The position numbers and the translations under genes are program-made. The notes beneath the pieces were generated by a model that made no database searches, was not told the DNA's origin, and was given only the letters and a program-made list of their open reading frames with translations. Shown here piece after piece: positions 1 to 6,080 of a stretch of 14,738 bases of DNA; position 1 is the stretch's first letter, and each line of letters begins with the position of its first letter. This DNA is from Methanobacteriota archaeon (lineage in GTDB: Archaea > Methanobacteriota > Methanobacteria > Methanobacteriales > Methanobacteriaceae), in the NCBI GenBank assembly GCA_023434825.1, contig JAEYSH010000170.1, positions 1 through 14,738 of the forward strand. The letters run 5' to 3'.

Positions 1-158
1 GTATATATTGTATACATTGTAAAAGCTGTAACAAATGGAAACATGGCGAAAAAAGCAGCTATAATTCCTTTTTTCTCACTTCCGAAATAAGTAGCTAAAA
101 CAACGATTGATCCGCCTAAAATGAAATAAATTAAATATTTTAAGATATCTCCTACCAT
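1..158 (-). CDS. DUF3147/GlpM-like small membrane protein (N-terminal part)
   Basis: Reading the minus strand from the ATG at 158 gives 52 codons without a stop before the window edge, so the C-terminus is missing. The visible protein starts MVGDILKYLIYFILGG, has one hydrophobic helix at about residues 6-24, a short polar turn containing GSEKKG, and a second hydrophobic helix from about residue 32. This layout, including a glycine pair in helix 1 and a FPFVTAFT stretch in helix 2, resembles the small DUF3147/GlpM-like integral membrane proteins, whose function is not established. An upstream ATG at 169 is closed by a stop after three codons, which fixes the start at 158. Family assignment is from memory of the pattern and is only moderate; that it is a coding membrane protein is more secure. 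Confidence 0.5.
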   Translation of the reverse strand, partial: MVGDILKYLIYFILGGSIVVLATYFGSEKKGIIAAFFAMFPFVTAFTMYTIY

Positions 159-186
159 TAGATGACCATATTAGTTATGTTTGTTT

Positions 187-222
187 ATATGTAACAAATA
201 ATAATTAAATATTATTACATAT
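187..222. repeat. AT-rich inverted repeat between two minus-strand genes
   Basis: ATATGTAA at 187-194 is matched exactly by TTACATAT at 215-222, with 20 AT-rich bases between. The arms are perfect over 8 bp. It lies downstream of the sensor-like gene and upstream of the DUF3147-like gene. It could be an operator for the latter, or a 3'-end hairpin of the former; there is no clear T-run after it on the minus strand. In such AT-rich DNA chance occurrence is possible. Confidence 0.35.
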
Positions 223-232
223 TTTTCACTTT

Positions 233-242
233 AAGATCACCT
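233..242 (-). promoter_or_regulatory. Strong Shine-Dalgarno sequence without a real gene
   Basis: The minus strand reads AGGTGATCTT here, one of the best matches in the window to the complement of the archaeal 16S 3' end. It starts just after the stop codon of the sensor-like gene (245-247). The only start that follows at a usable distance is GTG at 229, which meets TAA after four codons (215-229). No further reading frame follows. It may be a relic of a lost downstream gene, a minimal leader, or chance. Confidence 0.3.
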
Positions 243-244
243 AA

Positions 245-1249
245 CTATCTTAAATATCCTTTTTTTCTTATAATATGGAGTAAATATCTAATAAAAACAA
301 GTAATATAAAAATTACAAATTTAATTTCACTATTGGCGAAATTTGCAGGAGGTAAATTGTAAAAACTCCAAACTAGCATGAAAACAGCTACACTTATCCA
401 CAGTAGGGGTATGATTGAAGCTAATATGGGTTTTGAACTTTCACCAGGCATTTCAAGTGTTTCAAACTTTCGTTTGGCTGTTTTTCCCTGTGAGATCCCT
501 GCAAGACCAATTAAAATAAACGAAATTACCCATCCAATAGCTATAAAATCATTTGAGGCATAAATTTCATTTAAAAAAGTAAAACCAAATGCCGAATCTG
601 TAACTATATATGCTGCAACTCCTCCTAAGAGTAATATAAATGGAGTTCTTGCTTCTTTTGTTTTATACTTAAAAATTAAGTTTAATATGAGGAAAAAAAG
701 GACAAAATCTCTAATTACATAATATAAAGATAAGGATAAAGGTAATAAATTATTAGTATTTAATGAAAATAGAGTAGTCCAAAAAATTAAAATTGCAGAT
801 ATAATGATTATACTCATGTCCAGAATAGTTTTATGCAAATTCTCACGATTATTTATAGGCCTTGAAAGTAATATAAGTCCTACTGCAAATAAAACATAAT
901 ATAAAAGATATAAATCATCAGCTACTGATGGAAATGGAGAAATATTCAAAGAAACTTCCATAACTGCCCATACAACATCTCCTGCTGCGTAAAAAAGCTG
1001 TGCAATGGCAAGCAGTAGCCATGCATAATAAATGTGTTTTCCATAAATCTTGGAGTAATATGCAGCGTAAAATAGGCTAAATGCTGCAGTAAAATTGATT
1101 AATATTTCTAATATGTCCTCAACTTCCACGTGATTATAATTATTATTTAGAAAAATTATGGCAAATAAATAAATGACAAAATAAATCAAAGCGAGTATTT
1201 TGTAATATTTAAACGGCACGTCTTTTTTAAATTGGATGAACTGGTTCAC
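245..1249 (-). CDS. Multi-spanning membrane protein resembling the sensor domain of archaeal signalling proteins, no output domain
   Basis: A 334-residue, very hydrophobic protein with about ten predicted membrane segments (roughly 17-34, 46-64, 72-92, 112-128, 141-161, 171-194, 202-219, 234-252, 275-297, 309-325). Residues 90-116 contain a GDVVW segment followed by PFPSVADDLYLLYY. From memory, this combination is typical of the N-terminal membrane sensor region of many methanobacterial PAS/histidine-kinase proteins and of some bacterial GGDEF/EAL proteins. No PAS, kinase, HAMP or cyclase domain follows: the protein ends with a short basic tail (HIIRKKGYLR) just after the last helix. The start is GTG at 1249, preceded by AAGTGATCTT, a fair ribosome-binding site. 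It diverges from htpX across a repeat-rich spacer. It might sense a membrane signal through partner proteins, or be a degenerate receptor. Being a real membrane protein is near certain; the sensor assignment is moderate. Confidence 0.7.
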   Translation of the reverse strand: MNQFIQFKKDVPFKYYKILALIYFVIYLFAIIFLNNNYNHVEVEDILEILINFTAAFSLFYAAYYSKIYGKHIYYAWLLLAIAQLFYAAGDVVWAVMEVSLNISPFPSVADDLYLLYYVLFAVGLILLSRPINNRENLHKTILDMSIIIISAILIFWTTLFSLNTNNLLPLSLSLYYVIRDFVLFFLILNLIFKYKTKEARTPFILLLGGVAAYIVTDSAFGFTFLNEIYASNDFIAIGWVISFILIGLAGISQGKTAKRKFETLEMPGESSKPILASIIPLLWISVAVFMLVWSFYNLPPANFANSEIKFVIFILLVFIRYLLHIIRKKGYLR

Positions 1250-1332
1250 AAGATCACTTTAGTTGATAAATTATTGAATAGCCAGTAAACAGGCATTTTG
1301 CTAGATTTAATCATCAATTTAAATTAACGATT

Positions 1333-1392
1333 TGAACTGTTTTAAGTTCATTTGAATTGATTTTTTTTATCTAAAATAGTTCACATTTGAAC
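1333..1392. promoter_or_regulatory. Cluster of GTTCA/TGAAC inverted repeats, putative operator
   Basis: Two inverted repeats occur within 60 bases: TGAACT(6)AGTTCA at 1333-1350 and GTTCA(4)TGAAC at 1379-1392. A third, imperfect one, GTTCA(2)TGAAT, overlaps the first at 1346-1357. The same half-site in several spacings suggests a dimeric regulator. They lie 84-143 bases upstream of the minus-strand sensor gene and more than 220 bases upstream of htpX. No regulator gene is adjacent, so the binding protein is unknown. Confidence 0.35.
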
Positions 1393-1493
1393 GTAAACTT
1401 TGTATTAGTGATTGTAATATTACTATTTTAAGTATTTTTTTATCAATAAAATTCATTAAGTTTCATTTGTAATATGGATAAAATAGGCTTTAG

Positions 1494-1525
1494 TTAATGG
1501 ATTTAATAAACCCTTTTAATGGATT
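1494..1525 (+). repeat. 10-bp direct repeat upstream of htpX
   Basis: TTAATGGATT occurs at 1494-1503 and again at 1516-1525, a start-to-start distance of 22 bases, about two turns of the helix. The second copy directly precedes a TATA-like TTTTATAA at about 1530. The spacing on one helix face suits a DNA-binding protein acting on the htpX promoter, but the sequence is AT-rich and short. Confidence 0.3.
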
Positions 1526-1616
1526 AAATTTTTATAATTCTAAAAATAGTTCTATTATAAATTACAATATTATTTAATGAGATTGAACAAAATTAATAAA
1601 TTAGTGTGGTGTTAAA

Positions 1617-2579
1617 TTGAATGGTTCAGGTTCATGGAAATTAAAATTAAGGTTATGGTTAGCATTTATATTGCTTTTTGGCCTACTTTACGCATTAATA
1701 ACAGTAGTTGGATATCTTTTAGGATTTAGAGGTCCATTTGCATTTGCAATTTTTGCGTTAGTAATTATTCTAATTCAATACCTGATTGGCCCTAAAATGG
1801 TGGAGGTTACAATGGGGGTAAGATATGTTTCTGAAGCAGAAGCCCCTAAATTACATCAAATGGTGGAAGATTTAGCAGAAAAAGCGGGTGTTCCAAAGCC
1901 AAGAATTGGAATCTCTGAAACAAGCATACCTAACGCATTTGCATTTGGAAAAACCAAAAAAGACGGCAGAATTTGTGTAACAAGAGGTATTCTAAATTTA
2001 TTAAATGATCAGGAGCTTAAAGCGGTTTTAGGCCATGAAATGTCGCACATAAACCACAGTGATATGATTGTCATGACTGTAATAAGTGTTGTGCCTCTAA
2101 TATGTTACTACATATTTATCAGCACTCTCTTTTCAAATGGAGATAATGATAGTGGAGCTGCAATAATTGGATTTGGCGCATTAATTGCTTATTTCATTGG
2201 TAATCTAATAGTTCTATTTGTATCTCGTGTAAGAGAATATTATGCCGATGAGGGAAGTGTGGAATTGGGAAATCAGCCAAATCATCTGGCAAGTGCCCTA
2301 TATAAACTGGTTTACGGTTCAGCAAGAATTGATAGTGATGAAATAAAACGGGTAGAAGGAGTAAAAGCATTTTTTGCAAATGATATTTCTGATGCCAAAA
2401 ATGAAATAGACAGTCTTAAAGCTATGGATTTAGATATGGATGGTTCCATAAGCGAAAGCGAACTTGCCCAGATTAAATATACAAAAGCAAGGGTGGGTAC
2501 TGGTGCTAAATTAATGGAAGTATTTTCAACTCATCCAAATATGGTAAAAAGGATTAAAAGACTTGCTGAAATGAGTTAA
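1617..2579 (+). CDS. htpX: HtpX-type membrane zinc metalloprotease (M48B) with EF-hand-like loop
   Basis: This 320-residue protein is a membrane-bound zinc endopeptidase that, in the HtpX family, degrades damaged or misfolded membrane proteins. Two membrane helices lie at about 12-34 and 40-57. The zinc site HEMSH is at 140-144, and the third ligand is expected at E207 in the REYYAD motif (206-211). Two more hydrophobic stretches are at 149-171 and 179-203. The usual C-terminal STHPNMVKRI motif is at 304-313. Unusually, residues 271-282 (DLDMDGSISESE) form a textbook EF-hand calcium loop between the catalytic part and the STHP motif. The start is TTG at 1617, preceded by GGTG; no other in-frame start lies before the first helix. 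The tocopherol-cyclase-like gene follows 31 bases downstream, probably in one transcript. Family is clear; calcium binding is inference. Confidence 0.95.
   Translation: MNGSGSWKLKLRLWLAFILLFGLLYALITVVGYLLGFRGPFAFAIFALVIILIQYLIGPKMVEVTMGVRYVSEAEAPKLHQMVEDLAEKAGVPKPRIGISETSIPNAFAFGKTKKDGRICVTRGILNLLNDQELKAVLGHEMSHINHSDMIVMTVISVVPLICYYIFISTLFSNGDNDSGAAIIGFGALIAYFIGNLIVLFVSRVREYYADEGSVELGNQPNHLASALYKLVYGSARIDSDEIKRVEGVKAFFANDISDAKNEIDSLKAMDLDMDGSISESELAQIKYTKARVGTGAKLMEVFSTHPNMVKRIKRLAEMS
2427..2462 (+). other. EF-hand-like calcium loop encoded inside htpX
   Basis: The twelve encoded residues DLDMDGSISESE carry acidic residues at loop positions 1, 3, 5 and 12, glycine at 6 and isoleucine at 8, which is the canonical EF-hand consensus. 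The flanking sequences (IDSLKAM before, LAQIKYTKA after) could form the entering and exiting helices. Only a single copy is present, whereas classical EF-hands pair, although single loops of the dockerin/Excalibur kind exist. Confidence 0.6.
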
Positions 2580-2610
2580 TTACTCATATTCTTATATTTT
2601 TGGAGTAAAT

Positions 2611-3600
2611 ATGTCTAACCTGTGGAAACCTGAAGTATTTCAAGGAAGAGGCAAGAAAAAAGACTATTTTGAAGGATGGTATTTTAAATCAATAGATAAA
2701 GATGAAAAGACTGCATATTCTATAATTCCTGGAATTTCACTTTCAAGAGATTCTGAAAAATCTCACGCGTTTATAATGCTTTTAGATGCAAGAAATCATA
2801 AAATGTATTATTTTACTTATTCTATAAGTGATTTTTGGGCAAATGGGGAATATTTCGAAATTAAAATTAATAAAAACTATTTTAGTCTTGAGGGTATCTA
2901 TTTAGACATTGATGATGGTCAAAATAAGATAAAAGCCGACTTAAAATTCAGTAATATTATTTCATGGCCTGTGAAATTACTTTCTCCCGGAGTAATGGGG
3001 TGGTACGCATTTATACCTAAAATGGAATGTTATCATGGAGTTTTAAGCTTTGATCACCGTATTAAAGGATATATGGAAATAAATGGTGATAAAAAGGGCT
3101 TTAATGGTGGTAAAGGTTATATGGAGAAGGATTGGGGGACTTCAATGCCTTCTTCATGGATATGGATGCAGACCAATCATTTTGAAGAGGAAGGAATATC
3201 TTTATTCGGCTCTATTGCAAATATTCCATGGCTTAGAAACTATTTCACTGGCTATATTTTTGGATTACTCTATAAAGGCAAAATTTACAGGTTTACAATT
3301 TATAATGGAGCTAAAGTAGATAAACTACTGGTTAATGAGGATATAATTGATGTTACTGTAAGAAATAAGAAATATATTCTTGAAATTAGCGCAAAAAGAG
3401 AAGAAGGAGTTGACCTTCCAGCACCGTCCCTTGGAGAAATGACATCGAAGGTTAATGAATCATTAAATTCAAGAATTAATTTAAAGTTCTATAAAAAAAA
3501 TAAGAATAAAAATGAACTTTTATTTTCTGGAACTGGTAGAAACGGTGGTTTGGAGTTTGTGGGAGATATAAATGAGTTATTACGCGGATTTAAAAAATAA
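2611..3600 (+). CDS. Tocopherol-cyclase-family (lipocalin-like) protein of unknown substrate
   Basis: A 329-residue soluble-looking protein with the signatures of the tocopherol cyclase family (plant VTE1 and many bacterial homologues, distantly related to carotenoid hydratase CrtC). These are EGWYFK at 21-26 and GYMEKDWGTSMPSSWIW at 169-185, followed by QTNHF. The rest is rich in alternating hydrophobic and aromatic residues as expected for beta strands; there is no signal peptide or membrane helix. In plants the enzyme closes the chromanol ring of vitamin E, but methanogens are not known to make tocopherols, so the substrate here is unknown; a prenylated or lipid-like molecule is only a guess. 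ATG at 2611 follows TTGGAGTAAAT, a usable ribosome-binding site. It sits 31 bases behind htpX, suggesting a joint membrane-related role. Its stop is 3 bases from the stop of the convergent ywbE-like gene. Confidence 0.85.
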   Translation: MSNLWKPEVFQGRGKKKDYFEGWYFKSIDKDEKTAYSIIPGISLSRDSEKSHAFIMLLDARNHKMYYFTYSISDFWANGEYFEIKINKNYFSLEGIYLDIDDGQNKIKADLKFSNIISWPVKLLSPGVMGWYAFIPKMECYHGVLSFDHRIKGYMEINGDKKGFNGGKGYMEKDWGTSMPSSWIWMQTNHFEEEGISLFGSIANIPWLRNYFTGYIFGLLYKGKIYRFTIYNGAKVDKLLVNEDIIDVTVRNKKYILEISAKREEGVDLPAPSLGEMTSKVNESLNSRINLKFYKKNKNKNELLFSGTGRNGGLEFVGDINELLRGFKK

Positions 3601-3603
3601 TAA

Positions 3604-3804
3604 CTATTTATCTTTTATAATAGATTTTACTCTGCCTACTTTTCCATCAGTAAGCCGTACTTTAATTCCATAGGGATGAAATGAAGAATTAGTTAGTATA
3701 TCCTTAACTTTTCCTCTTGTTTGCTTTCCTGTGCGCTGATCTTTCTTTAAAACAATATAAACTTCAATTCCATTAGATATATCTTTTCTATTTTTACCAT
3801 TCAT
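3604..3804 (-). CDS. YwbE family protein (DUF2196)
   Basis: A 66-residue basic protein matching the YwbE family over its whole length. It has the conserved pattern of an N-terminal NGKNRKDI, then VYIVLKKDQRTGKQTRGKV (16-34), LTNSSFHPYGIKV and GKVGRVKSI. The family is small, found widely in bacteria and some other lineages, and has no established function; the basic, beta-rich KOW-like look hints at nucleic-acid binding, which is inference. It is the last gene of the apparent minus-strand run aroD - peptidase - this gene, but the 43-base gap before it holds a perfect palindrome, so it may also be controlled separately. The ATG at 3804 has only a weak upstream site (AAGTGTT). Confidence 0.9.
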   Translation of the reverse strand: MNGKNRKDISNGIEVYIVLKKDQRTGKQTRGKVKDILTNSSFHPYGIKVRLTDGKVGRVKSIIKDK

Positions 3805-3830
3805 TTAAAACACTTCAAAATAATGAATTT

Positions 3831-3847
3831 GTGGATTAATAATCCAC
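3831..3847. promoter_or_regulatory. 17-bp perfect palindrome in the peptidase-ywbE gap
   Basis: GTGGATTA at 3831-3838 and TAATCCAC at 3840-3847 flank a single central base. It abuts the stop codon of the peptidase gene (3848-3850) and lies 27 bases upstream of the YwbE-family start. As DNA it could bind a dimeric regulator. As RNA it could form a 6-bp stem (GTGGAT/ATCCAC) with a 5-base loop, a possible partial stop or processing point within the operon. Confidence 0.4.
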
Positions 3848-4483
3848 TTAATAAATCTTTACCACACCAACAATATTTTGCCGAGGTAACCATGTGTTTA
3901 GAGGAGTCTTTTTGTAAGTATCGACTTCCACAAGTCCGTTACCCAAATCCTTTTGAGTTGTGTAATATTCTACCTGGTGATTATCACTCATTAAATAGAC
4001 TTTCTCTAGTTCTATTACTTTTAACCTCTTTACAATTAAACCATAATCTGGATGTATAGCTACTACTATGTCATCAACCTTATAATCTTTAGTTTTAAGT
4101 ACAACTATTTGTTGACCATCTTTTAATGTTGGAACCATGGATGTACCACTTACAGTAGCAGGCATAGTGAGTTGATTAGTTCCAAACTGAGATTTAATTG
4201 TAACAGTTGCAGTATAATTATATTTTTTGGCAATAGCTTTCATATCATTACTAATGCTTTCTACGGTACTATTTGGTTCTGTTATTTGGCTTTCAACTTT
4301 ATTTTGCATTTCAGCCGTCATTTGTTGAGGTGTACCAAAAATATAGAATGTATGGACAGTAGTATCAGTACCATTAGTATCAATGGTTACACTAACATTA
4401 CCCAAGTTCTGCATTAAGAATGAAGAACTTGCTATAATTCCAATTACAATTATTCCTATAATTAACCATGAACGTGATTTCAA
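3848..4483 (-). CDS. Membrane-anchored S24/S26-type serine peptidase (signal-peptidase-like)
   Basis: A 211-residue protein with one N-terminal membrane helix (about 7-25), an extracytoplasmic linker of some 80 residues rich in T, N and S, and a C-terminal LexA/signal-peptidase-like fold. SGTSMVPTLKDG (112-123) provides the nucleophile S115, and GLIVKRLKV (148-156) the likely general base K152. Archaeal signal peptidases of the Sec11 type use histidine instead, so the Ser-Lys pair points to an S24-like or bacterial-like S26 enzyme. The natural substrate cannot be read from the sequence. The start is TTG at 4483 with GGTGAT at 4487-4492, inside the end of aroD; TTG overlaps the aroD stop TGA by two bases (4-base gene overlap), so translation is probably coupled to aroD. 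Confidence 0.8.
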   Translation of the reverse strand: MKSRSWLIIGIIVIGIIASSSFLMQNLGNVSVTIDTNGTDTTVHTFYIFGTPQQMTAEMQNKVESQITEPNSTVESISNDMKAIAKKYNYTATVTIKSQFGTNQLTMPATVSGTSMVPTLKDGQQIVVLKTKDYKVDDIVVAIHPDYGLIVKRLKVIELEKVYLMSDNHQVEYYTTQKDLGNGLVEVDTYKKTPLNTWLPRQNIVGVVKIY

Positions 4484-5154
4484 TTTATCACCGCTAATTT
4501 CTTTAAAATATATTTAGTAGTTTCAATATCTAACTGCCCTGGTGCTGATTCCTGATTAATGGAAGCAAATGTTATTGGTGATCCAAAAATTGGAGCTACC
4601 AGTCTTGTATATCTCCCTATTTCTCCCATTGCAATCCCAATAGTGTTTGGAACTTCAGATAACACCTTTAAAACAGTTAATGTATCTTTATTATCATTGG
4701 GCATTACTGCAAATTTAGCAATATCTCCCAGTTCTTTTTCTTCTTTTACCACTTTTAAAAGCTCTTCGTAAGAAGGGGTCTTTTTGAAATCGTGATAAGA
4801 TATAATTGTAGATTTTGATGCTTCTATTACTTCATTTCGAAGGTTTTCTTCTGTTTGAAGTTCTATATCAACAATATTTGCATATTCTGCCGCAGTTATT
4901 AAAATATTGATCCTATCTTCTTCGGATCCATTGAAAAACCCACCTTCAGTTTTAATTCGGTTAGTAGCAATTAAAGGATAGTTAATCTCTTTAATAACTC
5001 TTTGAACCTCATCTAAATCCGGATTTTTTAATCCATCAATCCTGAATTCAAGGATATCTGCCCCTAAATCAATAGCTTTTTTTGCAGATTTTATTACGGA
5101 TTCTAATTCTTTTTCTAGAATTGGAGCACAAATCATTGGTTTTTTAAACATCAT
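4480..5154 (-). CDS. aroD: 3-dehydroquinate dehydratase, type I
   Basis: This enzyme converts 3-dehydroquinate to 3-dehydroshikimate, step three of the shikimate route to aromatic amino acids, through a lysine Schiff base. The 224-residue length fits the single-domain type I enzyme. Visible landmarks are the substrate-binding EFRID (36-40), the catalytic H121 in SYHDF, the Schiff-base K147 in KFAVMP, MGEIGRYTRL (176-185) and the SAPGQ loop (203-207). The gene starts with two ATG codons (5154 and 5151); no good ribosome-binding site precedes them, but a TATA-like ATTTATAAAT lies about 22-25 bases upstream, so the message may be leaderless. It is followed, with a 4-base overlap, by the S24/S26-type peptidase gene and then a YwbE-family gene. 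aroE is in another operon of this window. Confidence 0.95.
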   Translation of the reverse strand: MMFKKPMICAPILEKELESVIKSAKKAIDLGADILEFRIDGLKNPDLDEVQRVIKEINYPLIATNRIKTEGGFFNGSEEDRINILITAAEYANIVDIELQTEENLRNEVIEASKSTIISYHDFKKTPSYEELLKVVKEEKELGDIAKFAVMPNDNKDTLTVLKVLSEVPNTIGIAMGEIGRYTRLVAPIFGSPITFASINQESAPGQLDIETTKYILKKLAVIN

Positions 5155-5170
5155 TGATATCTTTTGATTT

Positions 5171-5180
5171 ATTTATAAAT
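5171..5180 (-). promoter_or_regulatory. Candidate TATA box of aroD
   Basis: ATTTATAAAT is centred 21-25 bases upstream of the twin ATG of aroD. That is close to the usual TATA-to-transcript-start distance in archaea, so transcription could begin at or next to the start codon. Judged by eye only. Confidence 0.4.
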
Positions 5181-5276
5181 TGATCTAAATTAATTTTATG
5201 GATAATGAACTATTAAATAGCTTAAGTTATATCCTATTTCAATATTAATTATTAAATTTTATGAAAATCGCAAACC

Positions 5277-5284
5277 TATAAAAA
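5277..5284 (+). promoter_or_regulatory. Candidate TATA box of the unknown gene-sucD operon
   Basis: TATAAAAA is preceded by CAAACC, a plausible TFB recognition element. A transcript start would be expected near 5305-5310, giving a leader of about 35 bases before the TTG start at 5343, including the ribosome-binding site AGGTGATT. Confidence 0.45.
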
Positions 5285-5342
5285 GAAGTTTATTGAAATA
5301 TCCTTATGTATTATTAATAGTTTAATTATTAAAGGTGATTAA

Positions 5343-6080
5343 TTGAAAGTAACTGCAATTGGTGCAGATATCTCAGTAAACGATGTGTCATGCAGTAAGT
5401 CTCTTATCTGCAGTATAGAAAATGACATTCCAATTTTATTAGATAATGGTGCTTACAAAGCAGCTTTAACTAACGTAACTGGAGATGACTTGGTTATAAG
5501 TGCTTTTGTCGAAGATGATATGCTTGAGTCCGTTAATGCGGGAATAATTGAAATTTTAAAGAAAAATGCTGAAAATCTTGGAGATGTTGCCGGAATATCA
5601 GATTCTCCGCAAGAGGCAGGAGAAGGCATATCTTATGCTGAAGCGAAAGTAAGACAGGACAGATATCCTGATGCTGTAATTGTCGCATTTGATACATACG
5701 GTGGCGAAGAATTTGTTGGAAATGTTGCAGATGCTGCAATTAAAGCAGCAATGGGTATGGATGATGTAAATGATATTGGGGGAGGAGCAGTAACCGGAAC
5801 ACAAAAAATACCGGGTGTAGGTTATGTTTCCAATCAAACTGATGATCCTGTGGTAGTTGCAACAATAGATAATATTGATAGTGTAGGCATCGTAGCAGGA
5901 GCTATGGCTGGTGCAGCTCTGGGTGATCCGCGTGTACACCTTGTTAGGAGAGGTACACCTTCTTATTTAATACCAAGAGGCGTCATAATGTCAGTTACTG
6001 CATTTATGAATGGGAATGTTATGGATTTAGCTTTACCTTTATCAGAAAGAATGAGAGTTTCAGGAGACGTATATAAATGA
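5343..6080 (+). CDS. Unrecognised conserved-looking protein translationally coupled to sucD
   Basis: A 245-residue acidic soluble protein that I cannot assign to a family. It opens with MKVTAIGADISVNDVSC, has two cysteines close together (C17, C23), an acidic middle, a glycine-rich segment DIGGGAVTGT (144-153), a small-residue-rich hydrophobic stretch GIVAGAMAGAALGDPRV (182-198), and a basic RRGTPSYLIPRG (202-213). There is no signal peptide or clear membrane helix. The start is TTG at 5343, with AGGTGATT at the ideal distance, and the N-terminus reads naturally from there. The stop TGA overlaps the sucD start as ATGA, so the two proteins are probably made together and may act together. Codon use looks like its neighbours. 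Real gene: near certain. Function: unknown; a role linked to CoA-ester or 2-oxoacid metabolism is only suggested by position. Confidence 0.85.
   Translation: MKVTAIGADISVNDVSCSKSLICSIENDIPILLDNGAYKAALTNVTGDDLVISAFVEDDMLESVNAGIIEILKKNAENLGDVAGISDSPQEAGEGISYAEAKVRQDRYPDAVIVAFDTYGGEEFVGNVADAAIKAAMGMDDVNDIGGGAVTGTQKIPGVGYVSNQTDDPVVVATIDNIDSVGIVAGAMAGAALGDPRVHLVRRGTPSYLIPRGVIMSVTAFMNGNVMDLALPLSERMRVSGDVYK

Larger units (their letters stand above)
1250..1616. other. 367-base divergent intergenic region with repeats and promoter candidates
   Basis: No credible reading frame or structured RNA was seen. Nearest the sensor gene it holds a cluster of GTTCA/TGAAC half-sites (1333-1392). Nearer htpX it holds a 10-bp direct repeat (1494-1503 and 1516-1525). 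TATA-like elements for htpX occur at about 1530-1537 (TTTTATAA) and 1553-1561 (around ATTATAAA). A T-run of eight lies at 1361-1368. The spacer is far longer than the others in the window, which suits a shared control region for the two divergent units. Confidence 0.5.

Noticed and set aside
378..563. Plus-strand open frame of 61 codons
   Set aside because: Lies wholly inside the sensor-like membrane protein on the other strand; composition is what the complement of hydrophobic codons gives, and no ribosome-binding site precedes it.
1266..1300. Possible GCC/GGC hairpin or small RNA near 1281-1296
   Set aside because: Only three G-C pairs and no conserved-looking fold; no support for an RNA gene.
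3823..4059. Plus-strand open frame of 78 codons
   Set aside because: Antisense to the S24/S26-type peptidase, which has clear catalytic motifs; this frame has no recognisable pattern and no ribosome-binding site.
5598..5939. Minus-strand open frame of 113 codons rich in Cys, Tyr and Ile
   Set aside because: Shadow of the gene at 5343-6080, whose TTG start, ribosome-binding site and overlap with sucD are convincing.
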